Assembly: GCF_947254915.1 (NCBI RefSeq)
Contig: NZ_CAMYEZ010000023.1
Span: 1 to 18,794, forward strand
Length of the DNA: 18,794 bases
DNA from: an uncultured Porphyromonas sp.
GTDB lineage: Bacteria; Bacteroidota; Bacteroidia; Bacteroidales; Porphyromonadaceae
Direction of reading: 5' to 3'
A program made the position numbers and the translations under genes. The stretch's first letter is position 1. Every line of letters starts with the position of its first letter. The notes below the pieces were generated by a model, which was not told the origin of the DNA, searched no databases, and was given only the letters and a program-made list of their open reading frames with translations. This document shows, one piece after another, positions 5,983 to 13,454 of the stretch.

Positions 5983-8289
5983 TTATGCTGTCATGAATGT
6001 TGATGTCTGATCGATTATCTGTATCCCAGTCTCCGTGCTGTAGAGCTTATCATCGGTCAAATAAGCGATGCCGCCCTCGCTAACTGAGATGCTTCCCTCC
6101 AAAGTTAAACAATCTTTTCGTTTTAGACCAACGGTAAGACGATTCATTTGTCGGTACTCCTGTCGTGTCAGCGGAATGTTGCTTTGGAGCTTCTTGATGA
6201 TCGCTTTTCCCGCATCGCCATAGGGTATAACGATCGGGGTATCCTGATTCTCAATGTATCTAAAGTTCTCGCTCGCTGTCTCGTAGTCAAAGCGTAGCCC
6301 CTCACATCGATCCTCCCCCTCATCCCAAAGCAGTTTGGAAACCTCCTTATCTTTTTTGTTGTCGAAGCAGTCGACATCATTATAGAACGCCTGGTAGTAA
6401 CGCTCGATCTCGGCTCTCTGTGGAGCTCCCTGCTCAGTCAGCCGATCAAGCAGATCCTCCAGGGCACCTTGCGCCCAGCTCATCTCACCCGGGATGTCCG
6501 TCCCATCAGTAAGGCGAAAAATGTAGACCTCGCCAGGCTCTGCCATATGCCCCTCACGGTTGCACCGACCAGCGGCCTGCATGACCGAGTCTAGACCCGC
6601 CATCGCTCGGTAGACCACGGGGAAGTCTAGGTCTACACCAGCCTCGACCAACGGTGTACTGACGACACGCACCGGCTCTCCAGCCTTCAGGCGATGGCGT
6701 ATCTCCTCTATGCGCTTCTGAATGTGCGCCGAGCACATCCTTCGTGAGAGATGTATCAGCCCCTCGCTTGCCTTCTCTTGAGCTTGCAGAGCGGTATAGA
6801 GACGAGCCGCGTCGTTGCGACTATTCACAATACAGAGGAAGCTCTCGTGCTGTGCCAACCGCTCGGCTAGCTCCTCCGTTGAGAACCGAAGTGGGTCCCA
6901 ATGGTAGCGAACCTTGTCAAAGGGTGCGAAGCGCTCAGCATCATAAGGTACAACCTCCTGAATGCGCTCCTTGAGGAAGAAAAACTCATGGCCGATCCGC
7001 TTACTGTCTGCTAGGATGTTTTTGTCAAAGACTGGTAGCGTGGCGGTACAGAAGAGAGGCTCCACACGAAAGGCGTAGTGTAGACTCTCCACCACACGCA
7101 GGATCGGGTTGAGTAGTCGAGGGGGAAACATCTGCACCTCGTCAAAGACAACGACCGAGTTACAAATGTTGTGTAGCTTGCGACAGCGACTCACACGATG
7201 GGCGTAGAGCGACTCGAAGAACTGCACGTTGGTCGTCACCACGAGCGGCACATCCCAGTTTTCCGTCATGAGCTTGGTGTACTCCAGAGCTTCGTCAGAT
7301 CGCTCCTTGGCATCTACATCAGAGTGATGCTCCAGCACTTGATCCCCCCCAAAGATGTCCCTAAAGGTTTGCGCCGTCTGGGTGATGATCGAGGTGTAGG
7401 GGATGACATAGATGATGCGCTCACACCCCTGCGCTATGGCATGCTCCAGAGCCCACATCATCGAGGAAACCGTCTTGCCGGCACCTGTGGGGAGCGTGAG
7501 CGAGTAGATCTTTCGCTGAGCCGTGCGCCCATGGTTGCGACACTGGTCGAGGAAGGCTGCTCGCGCCTCATTGATCCGCCCCTCACGGTTGAAGTGCGAA
7601 ACATATTCCTCTAGCTGAGCGCGCATTTGCTCTAGCGAAGCCTTGGCACTCTGACGAACAAGGCTCTTGTCGGGAGACATAAACCGCTCCGTGTCAAGGA
7701 AGTCTGCGTCTACTAAACAGGAGAAAAGCATTCGAACCAGTAGCTGGTAGTTCTTTTCGTCTAGCTCATCCCATATCGTAGTAACCTTGTCTAGAGAGGC
7801 TTTGTGAAGCAGCTCTTCAAGCTGATTCGCCTCAGGTCGAAGACCCTTGACCAAGTTCGCTACTGCTCTCTTAGTATCACTAGAACTGACAACTTGCCCT
7901 CGCCACTCGGAGTCATTGTAGAGACCTCGGTGGTGAGCCCCGATGCAGAGCGAGAGGATCTTGAGAAGTTGCTGACTACCGCCTGCTTGCTTTAAGTCGT
8001 AGGCGTAGCGTGCTCCTGCGGGGCTGTGTGGGGTGCGCCACCCGTTGAGCGTTGGGTCTAGACCTGACTGTTGACGAATGTAGCGCTGGAAGCCCTCCTG
8101 GTACTTACCCAAGTCGTGCAGGAGCCCCAGCAGGTAACCGATCTCGCCAAGCTCTGGGTAATCGGTGATGCGCTCAGCGTAGCTCTGCGCCAGCTCCGCC
8201 ACGCCGTGTAGATGGTCTAGTAGAGGCTGCGTCTTGTAGGAGCCATCCTCTAGAGCCCTTACGTGGGCTATCTGCTCTGTGTTGCTCAT
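5983..8289 (-). CDS. cas3: Type I-C effector nuclease-helicase Cas3
   Basis: A 768-residue fused HD nuclease and superfamily 2 helicase. The HD domain shows the metal ligands His26 (HLHGV), His58-Asp59 (LLHDLGK), His87 and His118-His119 (GAHHRG). The helicase has Walker A at 265-272 (LPTGAGKT), a DEVQ box at 382-385 in place of DEAH, a TAT motif near 414-416 and motif VI QAAGRCNREG. All catalytic residues are present. Cas3 is recruited to target-bound Cascade, then nicks and unwinds the DNA while degrading it. It is the first gene of the operon, before cas5c. The 135-base gap upstream holds alternative hairpins but no clear TAnnTTTG box, so the operon promoter is unidentified. Confidence 0.96.
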   Translation of the reverse strand: MSNTEQIAHVRALEDGSYKTQPLLDHLHGVAELAQSYAERITDYPELGEIGYLLGLLHDLGKYQEGFQRYIRQQSGLDPTLNGWRTPHSPAGARYAYDLKQAGGSQQLLKILSLCIGAHHRGLYNDSEWRGQVVSSSDTKRAVANLVKGLRPEANQLEELLHKASLDKVTTIWDELDEKNYQLLVRMLFSCLVDADFLDTERFMSPDKSLVRQSAKASLEQMRAQLEEYVSHFNREGRINEARAAFLDQCRNHGRTAQRKIYSLTLPTGAGKTVSSMMWALEHAIAQGCERIIYVIPYTSIITQTAQTFRDIFGGDQVLEHHSDVDAKERSDEALEYTKLMTENWDVPLVVTTNVQFFESLYAHRVSRCRKLHNICNSVVVFDEVQMFPPRLLNPILRVVESLHYAFRVEPLFCTATLPVFDKNILADSKRIGHEFFFLKERIQEVVPYDAERFAPFDKVRYHWDPLRFSTEELAERLAQHESFLCIVNSRNDAARLYTALQAQEKASEGLIHLSRRMCSAHIQKRIEEIRHRLKAGEPVRVVSTPLVEAGVDLDFPVVYRAMAGLDSVMQAAGRCNREGHMAEPGEVYIFRLTDGTDIPGEMSWAQGALEDLLDRLTEQGAPQRAEIERYYQAFYNDVDCFDNKKDKEVSKLLWDEGEDRCEGLRFDYETASENFRYIENQDTPIVIPYGDAGKAIIKKLQSNIPLTRQEYRQMNRLTVGLKRKDCLTLEGSISVSEGGIAYLTDDKLYSTETGIQIIDQTSTFMTA

Positions 8290-8325
8290 AGGGTTGGTTG
8301 TTCTTTACTTGTATTGCTTTGATAC

Positions 8326-8380
8326 AACGGACGCACAGATCGTGCGTCCCTACAAAGGGCTACACGTCTGTGCGTCCGTT
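8326..8380. repeat. Competing inverted repeats between fic and cas3
   Basis: AACGGACGCACAGA (8326-8339) is exactly complementary to TCTGTGCGTCCGTT (8367-8380), a 14-base inverted repeat with a 27-base gap. Inside it, GGACGCAC (8329-8336) can instead pair with GTGCGTCC (8342-8349) around a 5-base loop. The two folds are mutually exclusive. No T-run follows on either strand. It may end the fic transcript, act in the cas operon leader, or be a dispersed intergenic repeat: its minus-strand GTAGGGACG resembles the GTAGGGGCG hairpin at 12061. Confidence 0.7.
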
Positions 8381-8424
8381 TCTGCTGCAACACTTAATAG
8401 TCGTCAATCTTTATCTTGGAGGGC

Positions 8425-9300
8425 TCAGTCTTCTTGCTCATAATAATACGAGTAGTCGATCCCCTTCATAAAAGTCTCTCTATCGTTTACCTTATCCGTA
8501 AGTGCAGCGTGTAGTAGACATCGCAAGCTTGTGGCATCTGCCACACTGGCTCTCATAGCTTCGAGATAGGTATACTTATCCACTTGGCTCCAGTCCACAC
8601 ACAGCCCAAGTTGCTTCTTGAGCATTAAGTCAAGCCAAATACGTGTGGCACGCCCATTACCTTCCCTAAAAGGGTGAGCGATATTCATCTCCACATACTT
8701 ATCAATAATCTGCTCCCATGTCTGCTCTGGCATTCTCTCTATACTAGTGAGGGTGTTAGGTAGGTACTGAGCCATGGCAAACTGAAAGCCTCCTTTGGCG
8801 ATATTGACTTGCCTGATTTGTCCTGCAAAGTCGTAAAGTCCACCAAATAGATAGGCATGTATCTGTTGCAGTCCTTGCACCGTACCCACTTCGATACTGT
8901 CTAAGAGGTCGCTTTCAAAAAGGGTATACGCTTTGGAGCGACTGCGCCCATCAATAGTCTCTTCTCCTCCCACAAACCACTGCACGAAACGCATAGCCCG
9001 ATCATTGGGAAAGTTCTGTGCGAGAGCCACGACTCCTTTGTCATCAAGGGTGTCCGTTAGGCGCTTCTTCCCATCAGGAGCGAGGAGTTTCAACTGGTTA
9101 GTGGCACTAACCACTTCACTTTCCTCCCTTTTGAGTTTCGTCTTTAGATACTTCCAGTAGTTTCTGTTTTTGTTGTAATCGTCTTGGTCGTTGAGCACTC
9201 CTATGATGTCCAACACAGAGAACCACCACTTAGACTCAGTATCGTCCCAAACGGCTCGCACCTCTCGGTCATTGAAAAATCGTATCGAGATCTTGCTCAT
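8425..9300 (-). CDS. Bro-N/Fic fusion protein (probable protein AMPylase)
   Basis: A 291-residue protein with two parts. Residues 1-110 match the Bro-N/DinD-like fold of phage antirepressors and RhuM-type proteins: a WWFSVLDIIGVL strand-helix, NYWKYLKTKLK, then QLKLLAPDGKKRLTD. Residues 120-291 are a Fic domain with the complete motif HPFREGNGR (209-217) and the YDFAGQIR block (156-163). Fic enzymes usually transfer AMP from ATP to a hydroxyl on a target protein. The C-terminal SYYYE (Ser284-Glu288) resembles the inhibitory S/TxxxE helix of class III Fic proteins, although the next residue is Gln rather than Gly/Asn. This suggests self-restraint, with no separate antitoxin gene seen. It lies between the SPFH gene (52-base gap) and the cas operon on the same strand. 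The target is unknown. Confidence 0.88.
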   Translation of the reverse strand: MSKISIRFFNDREVRAVWDDTESKWWFSVLDIIGVLNDQDDYNKNRNYWKYLKTKLKREESEVVSATNQLKLLAPDGKKRLTDTLDDKGVVALAQNFPNDRAMRFVQWFVGGEETIDGRSRSKAYTLFESDLLDSIEVGTVQGLQQIHAYLFGGLYDFAGQIRQVNIAKGGFQFAMAQYLPNTLTSIERMPEQTWEQIIDKYVEMNIAHPFREGNGRATRIWLDLMLKKQLGLCVDWSQVDKYTYLEAMRASVADATSLRCLLHAALTDKVNDRETFMKGIDYSYYYEQED

Positions 9301-9352
9301 ACGCTACGTGTGAGTTTGCTAGGCATCTATGGCATACGCTACCAAGGCGGGG

Positions 9353-10369
9353 CTAGTGCTTGCCGACCTTGGTGAGGAGGTTGCCCACCTCGCTGGCGGA
9401 GACCTCCTTGATGCCACCGAGAGCGGAGAGGATGCCCGTCGCCTCGTAGGGGAGGAAGAGCGTCTTGTCGGAGCTGTTGCGGCCGATCTTCTCGAGCGTG
9501 TCTAGATAGCGCATAGCTATGAGGTACTGCGTAGGATTGCTGCCCGTGCTGGCGACTGCGGAGGTGATGCGCTCGATGGCCTCTGCCTCAGCCTCTGCAC
9601 GAAGGATGGTAGCACGAGCGTCAGCCTCAGCAGCAAGAATCTGCGCTTTCTTCTCACCCTCGGCATGGTTGACCGACTCAGTCATACGACCCTCAGACTC
9701 ACGGATCATAGCTTCCTTCTGACCCTCAGCGGTGAGTACCTGAGCACGCTTATCACGCTCGGCACGCATCTGCTTTTCCATCGCATCGCGTATGTCTCGG
9801 GGCGGGTTGATGTCTTGTAGCTCCACGCGGTTCACCTTGACACCCCACTTATTCGTCGCCTCGTCGAGGATGTCGCGTAGCTTGCTATTGATCGTGTCAC
9901 GGCTGGTGAGCGTCTCGTCGAGATCCATCTCACCGATCACGTTACGCAGCGAAGTCTGCGTGAGCATCTCGATAGCTACGGGGAGGTTGGAAATCTCGTA
10001 GACCGCTTTGAGCGGCTCGACGATCTGGAAGTAAAGAACCGCATTGATCTCAGTCACAACGTTGTCACGGGTGATGACGCTCTGACGGGCGAAGTCGTAG
10101 ACATTCTCTCGTAGGTCGATGCGGTCAGTATTGATAAAGCGTACGAGCGTGCCCCCCTTGCTGGATGAAGCTGTGATACGCCAAACCATAGGGCGTGGCT
10201 TATCAATGAAAGGAATGATCAAGTTGATACCCGAGGGGAGCGTCTTGAGATAGCGCCCGAGACGCTCGACGATCATTGTCTCAGACTGCTGGACGATAAC
10301 CAGACCCTTGGCGATGATGTAGATGACTAGGAGGACGAGTACGCCCAGTACGATGAGGGATGCTTCCAT
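9353..10369 (-). CDS. SPFH/band 7 membrane protein (slipin/QmcA-like)
   Basis: A 338-residue SPFH-domain protein. One N-terminal membrane anchor (about residues 4-24) is followed by the slipin-type start of the domain (VQQSETMIVERLGRYLKTLP) and the IIPFIDKPR segment. An alanine- and charge-rich coiled coil covers about residues 200-265 (AEGQKEAMIRESEGR, AEADARATILRAEAEAEAIE). Such proteins form large oligomeric rings on the membrane, thought to organise membrane microdomains and protect partner proteins or proteases. The gene follows nfeD by 22 bases, the usual pairing of SPFH and NfeD genes. Length is normal for the paraslipin/QmcA group; the exact subfamily is uncertain. Confidence 0.9.
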   Translation of the reverse strand: MEASLIVLGVLVLLVIYIIAKGLVIVQQSETMIVERLGRYLKTLPSGINLIIPFIDKPRPMVWRITASSSKGGTLVRFINTDRIDLRENVYDFARQSVITRDNVVTEINAVLYFQIVEPLKAVYEISNLPVAIEMLTQTSLRNVIGEMDLDETLTSRDTINSKLRDILDEATNKWGVKVNRVELQDINPPRDIRDAMEKQMRAERDKRAQVLTAEGQKEAMIRESEGRMTESVNHAEGEKKAQILAAEADARATILRAEAEAEAIERITSAVASTGSNPTQYLIAMRYLDTLEKIGRNSSDKTLFLPYEATGILSALGGIKEVSASEVGNLLTKVGKH

Positions 10370-10391
10370 ATATGTGTAATGTTTGGGGTTG

Positions 10392-10847
10392 TTATTCTGC
10401 TGATTGTGTGATCGGCTCGACGATCATGACGATGCTATCGTTGCTGACGATGCGGACCATCTCGCCACGTGGGATGACCATGTCGGGTGCAACCGTGCGG
10501 GCGCGCCAGTTGTCCCCGTCCACAGCGATGCGACCCGTCTCTCGACTAGCGTCTATGCACTCGGTGACACGAGCCGTGCGCCCGTAGAGCGCCTCTATGC
10601 CCGTGCGAGCGGTCTCTTTGTTGCGATTGAGGCGACGAACCATAGGGCGCAGGAGCAAAAGGGCAAGGATCGACCCAATGCAAAAGGTAATCACCTGCCA
10701 AGTGATCGAGGCGCCGAGGGCTGCGGGCAGGATTGCCAGCAAAGCTCCTATGCCAAAGCAGGCGACGACGAAGCCGGGCGTGAGTAGCTCAACGAGTAGG
10801 AGCAGTAGCCCAGCGATGAGCCAGAAGTAGATGGGAGAGTCAAGCAT
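10392..10847 (-). CDS. NfeD-like membrane protein
   Basis: A 151-residue short-form NfeD protein. Residues 5-75 form three or four membrane segments (IYFWLIAGLLLLLVELLTPG, then FGIGALLAILPAAL and ITFCIGSILALLLL). A short basic linker leads to a C-terminal OB-fold-like domain from about residue 82 (GIEALYGRTARVTE, AVDGDNWRAR). It has no N-terminal ClpP-like protease domain, which marks the short class. NfeD proteins are encoded beside SPFH proteins and are thought to work with them at the membrane. It starts 15 bases after the peroxidase stop and precedes the SPFH gene, so the three are probably one operon. Confidence 0.88.
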   Translation of the reverse strand: MLDSPIYFWLIAGLLLLLVELLTPGFVVACFGIGALLAILPAALGASITWQVITFCIGSILALLLLRPMVRRLNRNKETARTGIEALYGRTARVTECIDASRETGRIAVDGDNWRARTVAPDMVIPRGEMVRIVSNDSIVMIVEPITQSAE

Positions 10848-10862
10848 AGCTTTAGTTGTGGA

Positions 10863-11348
10863 TTAGAGGAGAGCTTCAATATCCTTGGCTAAGTTCTTCG
10901 GGAGCTTAGCCGATCCGTAGCGGGTTATCTCGGTGCCGTCACGGGAGATGAGGAACTTGTTGAAGTTCCACTGTATCGGCTTGACTGGCAGGTCTGAGTC
11001 TTGGCTCGTCTCCTCCTTGAGGAGCTTGAAGAGCGGGTGGGTGTGGGGTCCGTTGACCTCTACCTTCTGCATGATGGGGAAGGTGACGCCGTAGTTGACC
11101 TGACAGAAGTTGCGTATCTCCTCGTCGGTGCCTGGGTCTTGCCCGCCAAATTGGTTGCAGGGGAAGCCGAGCAGGACGAGCCCCTTGTCGTGGTACTGCT
11201 TGTACAGCTCCTCGAGCCCAGCCAGTTGAGGCGTGTAGCCACACTTGCTAGCGGTATTGACGATGAGGAGCACTTTGCCGCGAAGGCTCGCTAAGTCTAG
11301 CGGCTCGCCTTGAGAGGTCAGGACGGTGAAGTCGTATATAGTTGCCAT
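10863..11348 (-). CDS. Glutathione peroxidase-family peroxidase (Cys type)
   Basis: A 161-residue, single-domain thioredoxin-fold peroxidase. The catalytic tetrad is visible: Cys36 (NTASKCGYTP), Gln70 (CNQFGGQDPG), Trp127 and Asn128 (PIQWNFNKF). Cys82 (RNFCQVNYGVTFP) matches the resolving cysteine of yeast Gpx3 and related enzymes, so the likely electron donor is thioredoxin rather than glutathione. It reduces hydrogen peroxide and organic peroxides in the cytosol; no signal peptide is seen. It is the first gene of the unit running to nfeD and the SPFH gene, with a good promoter just upstream. The start at 11348 (MATIYDFTV) is the family's usual N-terminus. Confidence 0.93.
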   Translation of the reverse strand: MATIYDFTVLTSQGEPLDLASLRGKVLLIVNTASKCGYTPQLAGLEELYKQYHDKGLVLLGFPCNQFGGQDPGTDEEIRNFCQVNYGVTFPIMQKVEVNGPHTHPLFKLLKEETSQDSDLPVKPIQWNFNKFLISRDGTEITRYGSAKLPKNLAKDIEALL

Positions 11349-11374
11349 AGTATTCGTTGTTCTTTACACTATGA

Positions 11375-11406
11375 CAAAGATACACTTTAGCCGAGAGAAT
11401 TGCAAC
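11375..11406 (-). promoter_or_regulatory. Bacteroidetes-type promoter of the peroxidase operon
   Basis: On the minus strand TATCTTTG (11382-11375) fits TAnnTTTG, and GTTG (11406-11403) lies 20 bases upstream as the -33 element. The expected start site is about 20 bases before the peroxidase ATG. The -33 side reaches almost to the truncated HTH gene, so the mobile-element scar abuts this promoter. Confidence 0.65.
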
Positions 11407-11410
11407 AGTC

Positions 11411-11572
11411 TTCAATGGGGATGTCTGCCGAATACTAAACATCAGTAAGCGAACATTGCAACACTATCGGGACTCGTCCGTGCTGCCCTTTATCCAAATC
11501 GGACATAAGTGCTATTACAAGCGAGAGGATGTGGAAGCTCTCCTCGCTAACTCTAACACTCGTAAAGGTTAA
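11411..11572 (+). pseudogene. 5'-truncated excisionase-like HTH protein
   Basis: An open frame ending at TAA 11570-11572 encodes DVCRILNISKRTLQHYRD, then VLPFIQIGHKCYYKREDVEA. This is the core of the MerR/excisionase-like helix-turn-helix proteins (HTH_17) that are common in Bacteroidales mobile elements. The frame runs back to a TGA at 11372-11374, but no ATG, GTG or TTG occurs before the middle of the helix-turn-helix. Relatives of about 100 residues carry roughly 40-50 residues more at the N-terminus (from memory of the family). The 5' end therefore seems to have been lost at about 11410, where the peroxidase promoter begins. The downstream partner gene is intact. Confidence 0.75.
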
Positions 11573-11577
11573 CGACT

Positions 11578-11877
11578 ATGGAGTACGAAACTATCAATAA
11601 AGAAACACCAGAGATGAAGCAACTCATCTCTGGCATTAAAGGTTTGACGAATCAAGTGAGAAATATCGCTCAAACTCATCGTCCTCTTTTTGAAGGTGAA
11701 ATCTACCTCACAGGACGGGAGGTTTGCGAGAGACTGTTCCTTTCCCCTCGCACCCTGCAAGACTATCGGGATAAGGGCATTATCCCTTACACCCAAATCG
11801 CAGGGAAAATCCTCTATCGGCTCTCAGACATAAACAGAATACTGGGTGAGAACTATAGGAAGCGTGTTAACTTGTAA
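11578..11877 (+). CDS. Small HTH protein (excisionase-like, mobile-element type)
   Basis: A 99-residue protein with a hydrophilic, helical N-terminal part (1-40) and a MerR/excisionase-like helix-turn-helix at about 43-90 (YLTGREVCERLFLSPRTLQD, then IPYTQIAGKILYRLSDI). It starts 5 bases after the stop of the truncated HTH gene, and the two resemble each other. Tandem pairs like this are a hallmark of Bacteroidales integrative elements, where they serve as excision or regulatory factors. Its reading frame is complete, but the partner is broken and no other element genes are adjacent, so it may be a leftover. A strong hairpin follows 28 bases downstream. Confidence 0.8.
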   Translation: MEYETINKETPEMKQLISGIKGLTNQVRNIAQTHRPLFEGEIYLTGREVCERLFLSPRTLQDYRDKGIIPYTQIAGKILYRLSDINRILGENYRKRVNL

Positions 11878-11905
11878 TCGCCACGATTCTTTTATATTTA
11901 ATCGA

Positions 11906-11940
11906 GTAGGTCGGGAAACGAAAGTTTTCTGACCTACTTT
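11906..11940 (+). terminator. Hairpin after the HTH gene, probable terminator
   Basis: GTAGGTCGGGAAAC (11906-11919) pairs along 14 positions, two of them G-T wobbles, with GTTTTCTGACCTAC (11924-11937) around a GAAA tetraloop, followed by only three T. The stem is strong and well placed for ending transcription of the HTH gene; the short T-run makes it imperfect. Confidence 0.55.
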
Positions 11941-12060
11941 CGGTATGACGTATCCGTCATACAAAGCAAAAGTGGGTGTATCAGGAAAAGCTCCTTAATG
12001 TCGTGAGGTGAAAAGGAGATGTCAAATATTTACTTCCAGAAGATAACCGAATTAAGTTAC

Positions 12061-12088
12061 GTAGGGGCGGATACAGATCTGCCCCCAC
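12061..12088 (+). repeat. GTAGGGGCGG intergenic hairpin
   Basis: GTAGGGGCGGAT (12061-12072) pairs with ATCTGCCCCCAC (12077-12088) around the loop ACAG, with one mismatch and one wobble. The GC-rich stem stands out in an AT-rich region. It shares the GTAGGG(A/G)CG opening and the AGATCTG/GATCTG core with the minus strand of the hairpin upstream of cas3, suggesting one dispersed repeat family. Confidence 0.55.
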
Positions 12089-12122
12089 ACGAGTCTTAGT
12101 GAACTTCAAAACTGTGATATAG

Positions 12123-12200
12123 GAAGCTGGTTTCTGTCATAATAGTACCGAAATGGTAATGGTTAACTTTTTCAAAGGTACTAAAGATAGAGCCAGCTTC
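12123..12200. repeat. Nested inverted repeat of unknown role
   Basis: Outer arms GAAGCTGG (12123-12130) and CCAGCTTC (12193-12200) enclose inner arms TAGTACC (12143-12149) and GGTACTA (12177-12183). Both pairs are perfect. Together they could fold as a two-stem structure of about 78 bases with a large terminal loop. It could be a structured RNA, a terminal remnant of a small transposable element, or chance; nothing downstream on either strand favours one reading. Confidence 0.5.
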
Positions 12201-12324
12201 TTTCTTAGCCCAAAGTTAAGTCATCACACAGAATCTCGGATGAACCACATTTATTTTACTCCCGATACTCGCACGTCATGCGGATTTTTCTGTACCCTAT
12301 ATGGAGGTAGTTTTACCTATTCAG

Positions 12325-12359
12325 AGAAAAGAGGAGAGAAGCTCTCAGCCCCCCTCCTC
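12325..12359 (-). terminator. Terminator of the secreted-protein operon
   Basis: On the minus strand, 28 bases after the stop of the 348-residue gene, GAGGAG (12359-12354) pairs with CTCCTC (12336-12331), with further pairing inside (GAGAGCTTCTC), and TTTTCTCT follows. The position and T-run fit an intrinsic terminator for the two-gene unit. Confidence 0.6.
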
Positions 12360-12386
12360 ATTTACACAATATATGACTGCTAGTCC

Positions 12387-13433
12387 TTATAGGATGTAAG
12401 GAATAGTCTCGTCATCAACCACAACAAAGATCTTCTCGCCCTCATAGCCGAACTTAGCCAAAGCGTAACTCTCGTAGAAGGATGTAGTACCCACAAGAGT
12501 TGTGCCATCAGATCGATAAACGGTCAGGTCGTGATGCTTGTCATCATTTACACGAATGGTCAGTCCTAATTGGTCTCGCTCTATCTGCACGTCAAGCGAT
12601 TCTCTAGTCAAAGGTGCTGTAGTCCCTCTCGTTTGCTTGATGTCGCATAGTCCTGATGGGTGAAACGTATATACATCCCCAGTTGGAGAGGTGTAGCATA
12701 GAGGGGTGTAGTCAAGGTAGGTAAAGCCTGGCACCACTCCTAGTTCCTCTTTGTTAAACAAAAAACCAAAGGAGTATCCGATACCCTCAATCCATTGGTA
12801 AACTTCTAGAGAGGAGCGTGGCTTATCACTCTTTACAAGCACTCTCTCAAGAGTGTATACTATGCGGTTAGCTCCCAGCATATCTCGCGTACGAATATCG
12901 ATCACTCGTAGGAGAAAGGGTTGCTTCCATCCCAAAGCTCCCTGTTCATAGTCCAAGGAGAGTCGTTCATCATTATCATATCCCGAGTAGACCCTCACAG
13001 TGTCACCGACCTTATAATTATAGTCAAAGAGGACTACTTCCGCAGGCTGCCCATCAACCTTATTAGGATCTCGGAAATTGCAACGTAGATAGATCTTCCC
13101 TTTGTCTAGATCTTCTCGAACATATAGATTCTCACGAAATTGGGATTTCCCTATATCAAAGTAGCTTTTCCCATCAACCTCTTTGATTTTGTCTAGTTTG
13201 AACGTTTCTGTCGAAGAATTAAAAGTTGCGTGCCTCTCCAAGGCGGTCGATGTATCATTGGGCACATCAACAATGTGCAGATCCCTTCTCAACAAATGCC
13301 ACTTGGCTCCCGCCTGTATGGTCGGGATGGTTGGCTCTGTTTTGGAGACAGGCTTTGTCTCTTGAGCCGATATGTCCCCAAAGCTAGTAAGGAGGACGAC
13401 TAGTGTAGCTGTGATTATATTGAAGAGTTTCAT
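12387..13433 (-). CDS. Secreted protein of unknown function, protease partner
   Basis: A 348-residue protein with a clear signal peptide (residues 1-23: basic start, hydrophobic core, cleavage at ISA-QE). I do not recognise the mature protein. It is hydrophilic and probably beta-rich. The last 65 residues (LTVYRSDGTTLVG, then YEGEKIFVVVDDE) look vaguely like the final strands of Bacteroidales C-terminal sorting or Ig-like domains, but the PNP motif of T9SS substrates is missing, so export beyond the periplasm is not shown. It starts 21 bases after the stop of the papain-like protease and ends at a terminator, so the two are probably co-transcribed. Possible roles include a chaperone, inhibitor or surface partner for the protease; none is shown by the sequence. 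Confidence 0.82.
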   Translation of the reverse strand: MKLFNIITATLVVLLTSFGDISAQETKPVSKTEPTIPTIQAGAKWHLLRRDLHIVDVPNDTSTALERHATFNSSTETFKLDKIKEVDGKSYFDIGKSQFRENLYVREDLDKGKIYLRCNFRDPNKVDGQPAEVVLFDYNYKVGDTVRVYSGYDNDERLSLDYEQGALGWKQPFLLRVIDIRTRDMLGANRIVYTLERVLVKSDKPRSSLEVYQWIEGIGYSFGFLFNKEELGVVPGFTYLDYTPLCYTSPTGDVYTFHPSGLCDIKQTRGTTAPLTRESLDVQIERDQLGLTIRVNDDKHHDLTVYRSDGTTLVGTTSFYESYALAKFGYEGEKIFVVVDDETIPYIL

Positions 13434-13454
13434 AGTTGTACTGTCTTGATTTGT

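Larger units (their letters stand above)
11878..12386. other. Gene-free stretch with several hairpins
   Basis: No convincing gene lies here. Besides the terminator at 11906 it holds a perfect hairpin GTATGACG/CGTCATAC (11943-11950 and 11955-11962, loop TATC), a GTAGGGGCGGAT/ATCTGCCCCCAC hairpin at 12061-12088, a nested inverted repeat at 12123-12200, and the terminator of the downstream minus-strand operon. The concentration of palindromes beside a broken mobile-element gene fits an insertion scar, but I recognise no insertion sequence or target duplication. Confidence 0.6.

Noticed and set aside
7198..7614. 138-residue frame antisense to cas3
   Set aside because: It lies wholly opposite the conserved helicase region of cas3; no start context or recognisable family.
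8290..8424. A Bacteroidetes-type promoter for cas3
   Set aside because: I searched the minus strand for TAnnTTTG and found only poor matches, so none is annotated.
8425..9300. A Fic toxin with a separate antitoxin gene
   Set aside because: No small antitoxin frame adjoins it; the inhibitory-type motif is in its own C-terminus.
10404..10787. 127-residue frame antisense to nfeD
   Set aside because: It is the reverse of a well-supported gene and has no family resemblance.
12153..12383. 76-residue plus-strand frame in the gene-free stretch
   Set aside because: It spans an inverted repeat and the terminator of the opposite operon, has no recognisable motif, and its start lies within the loop of the nested repeat.
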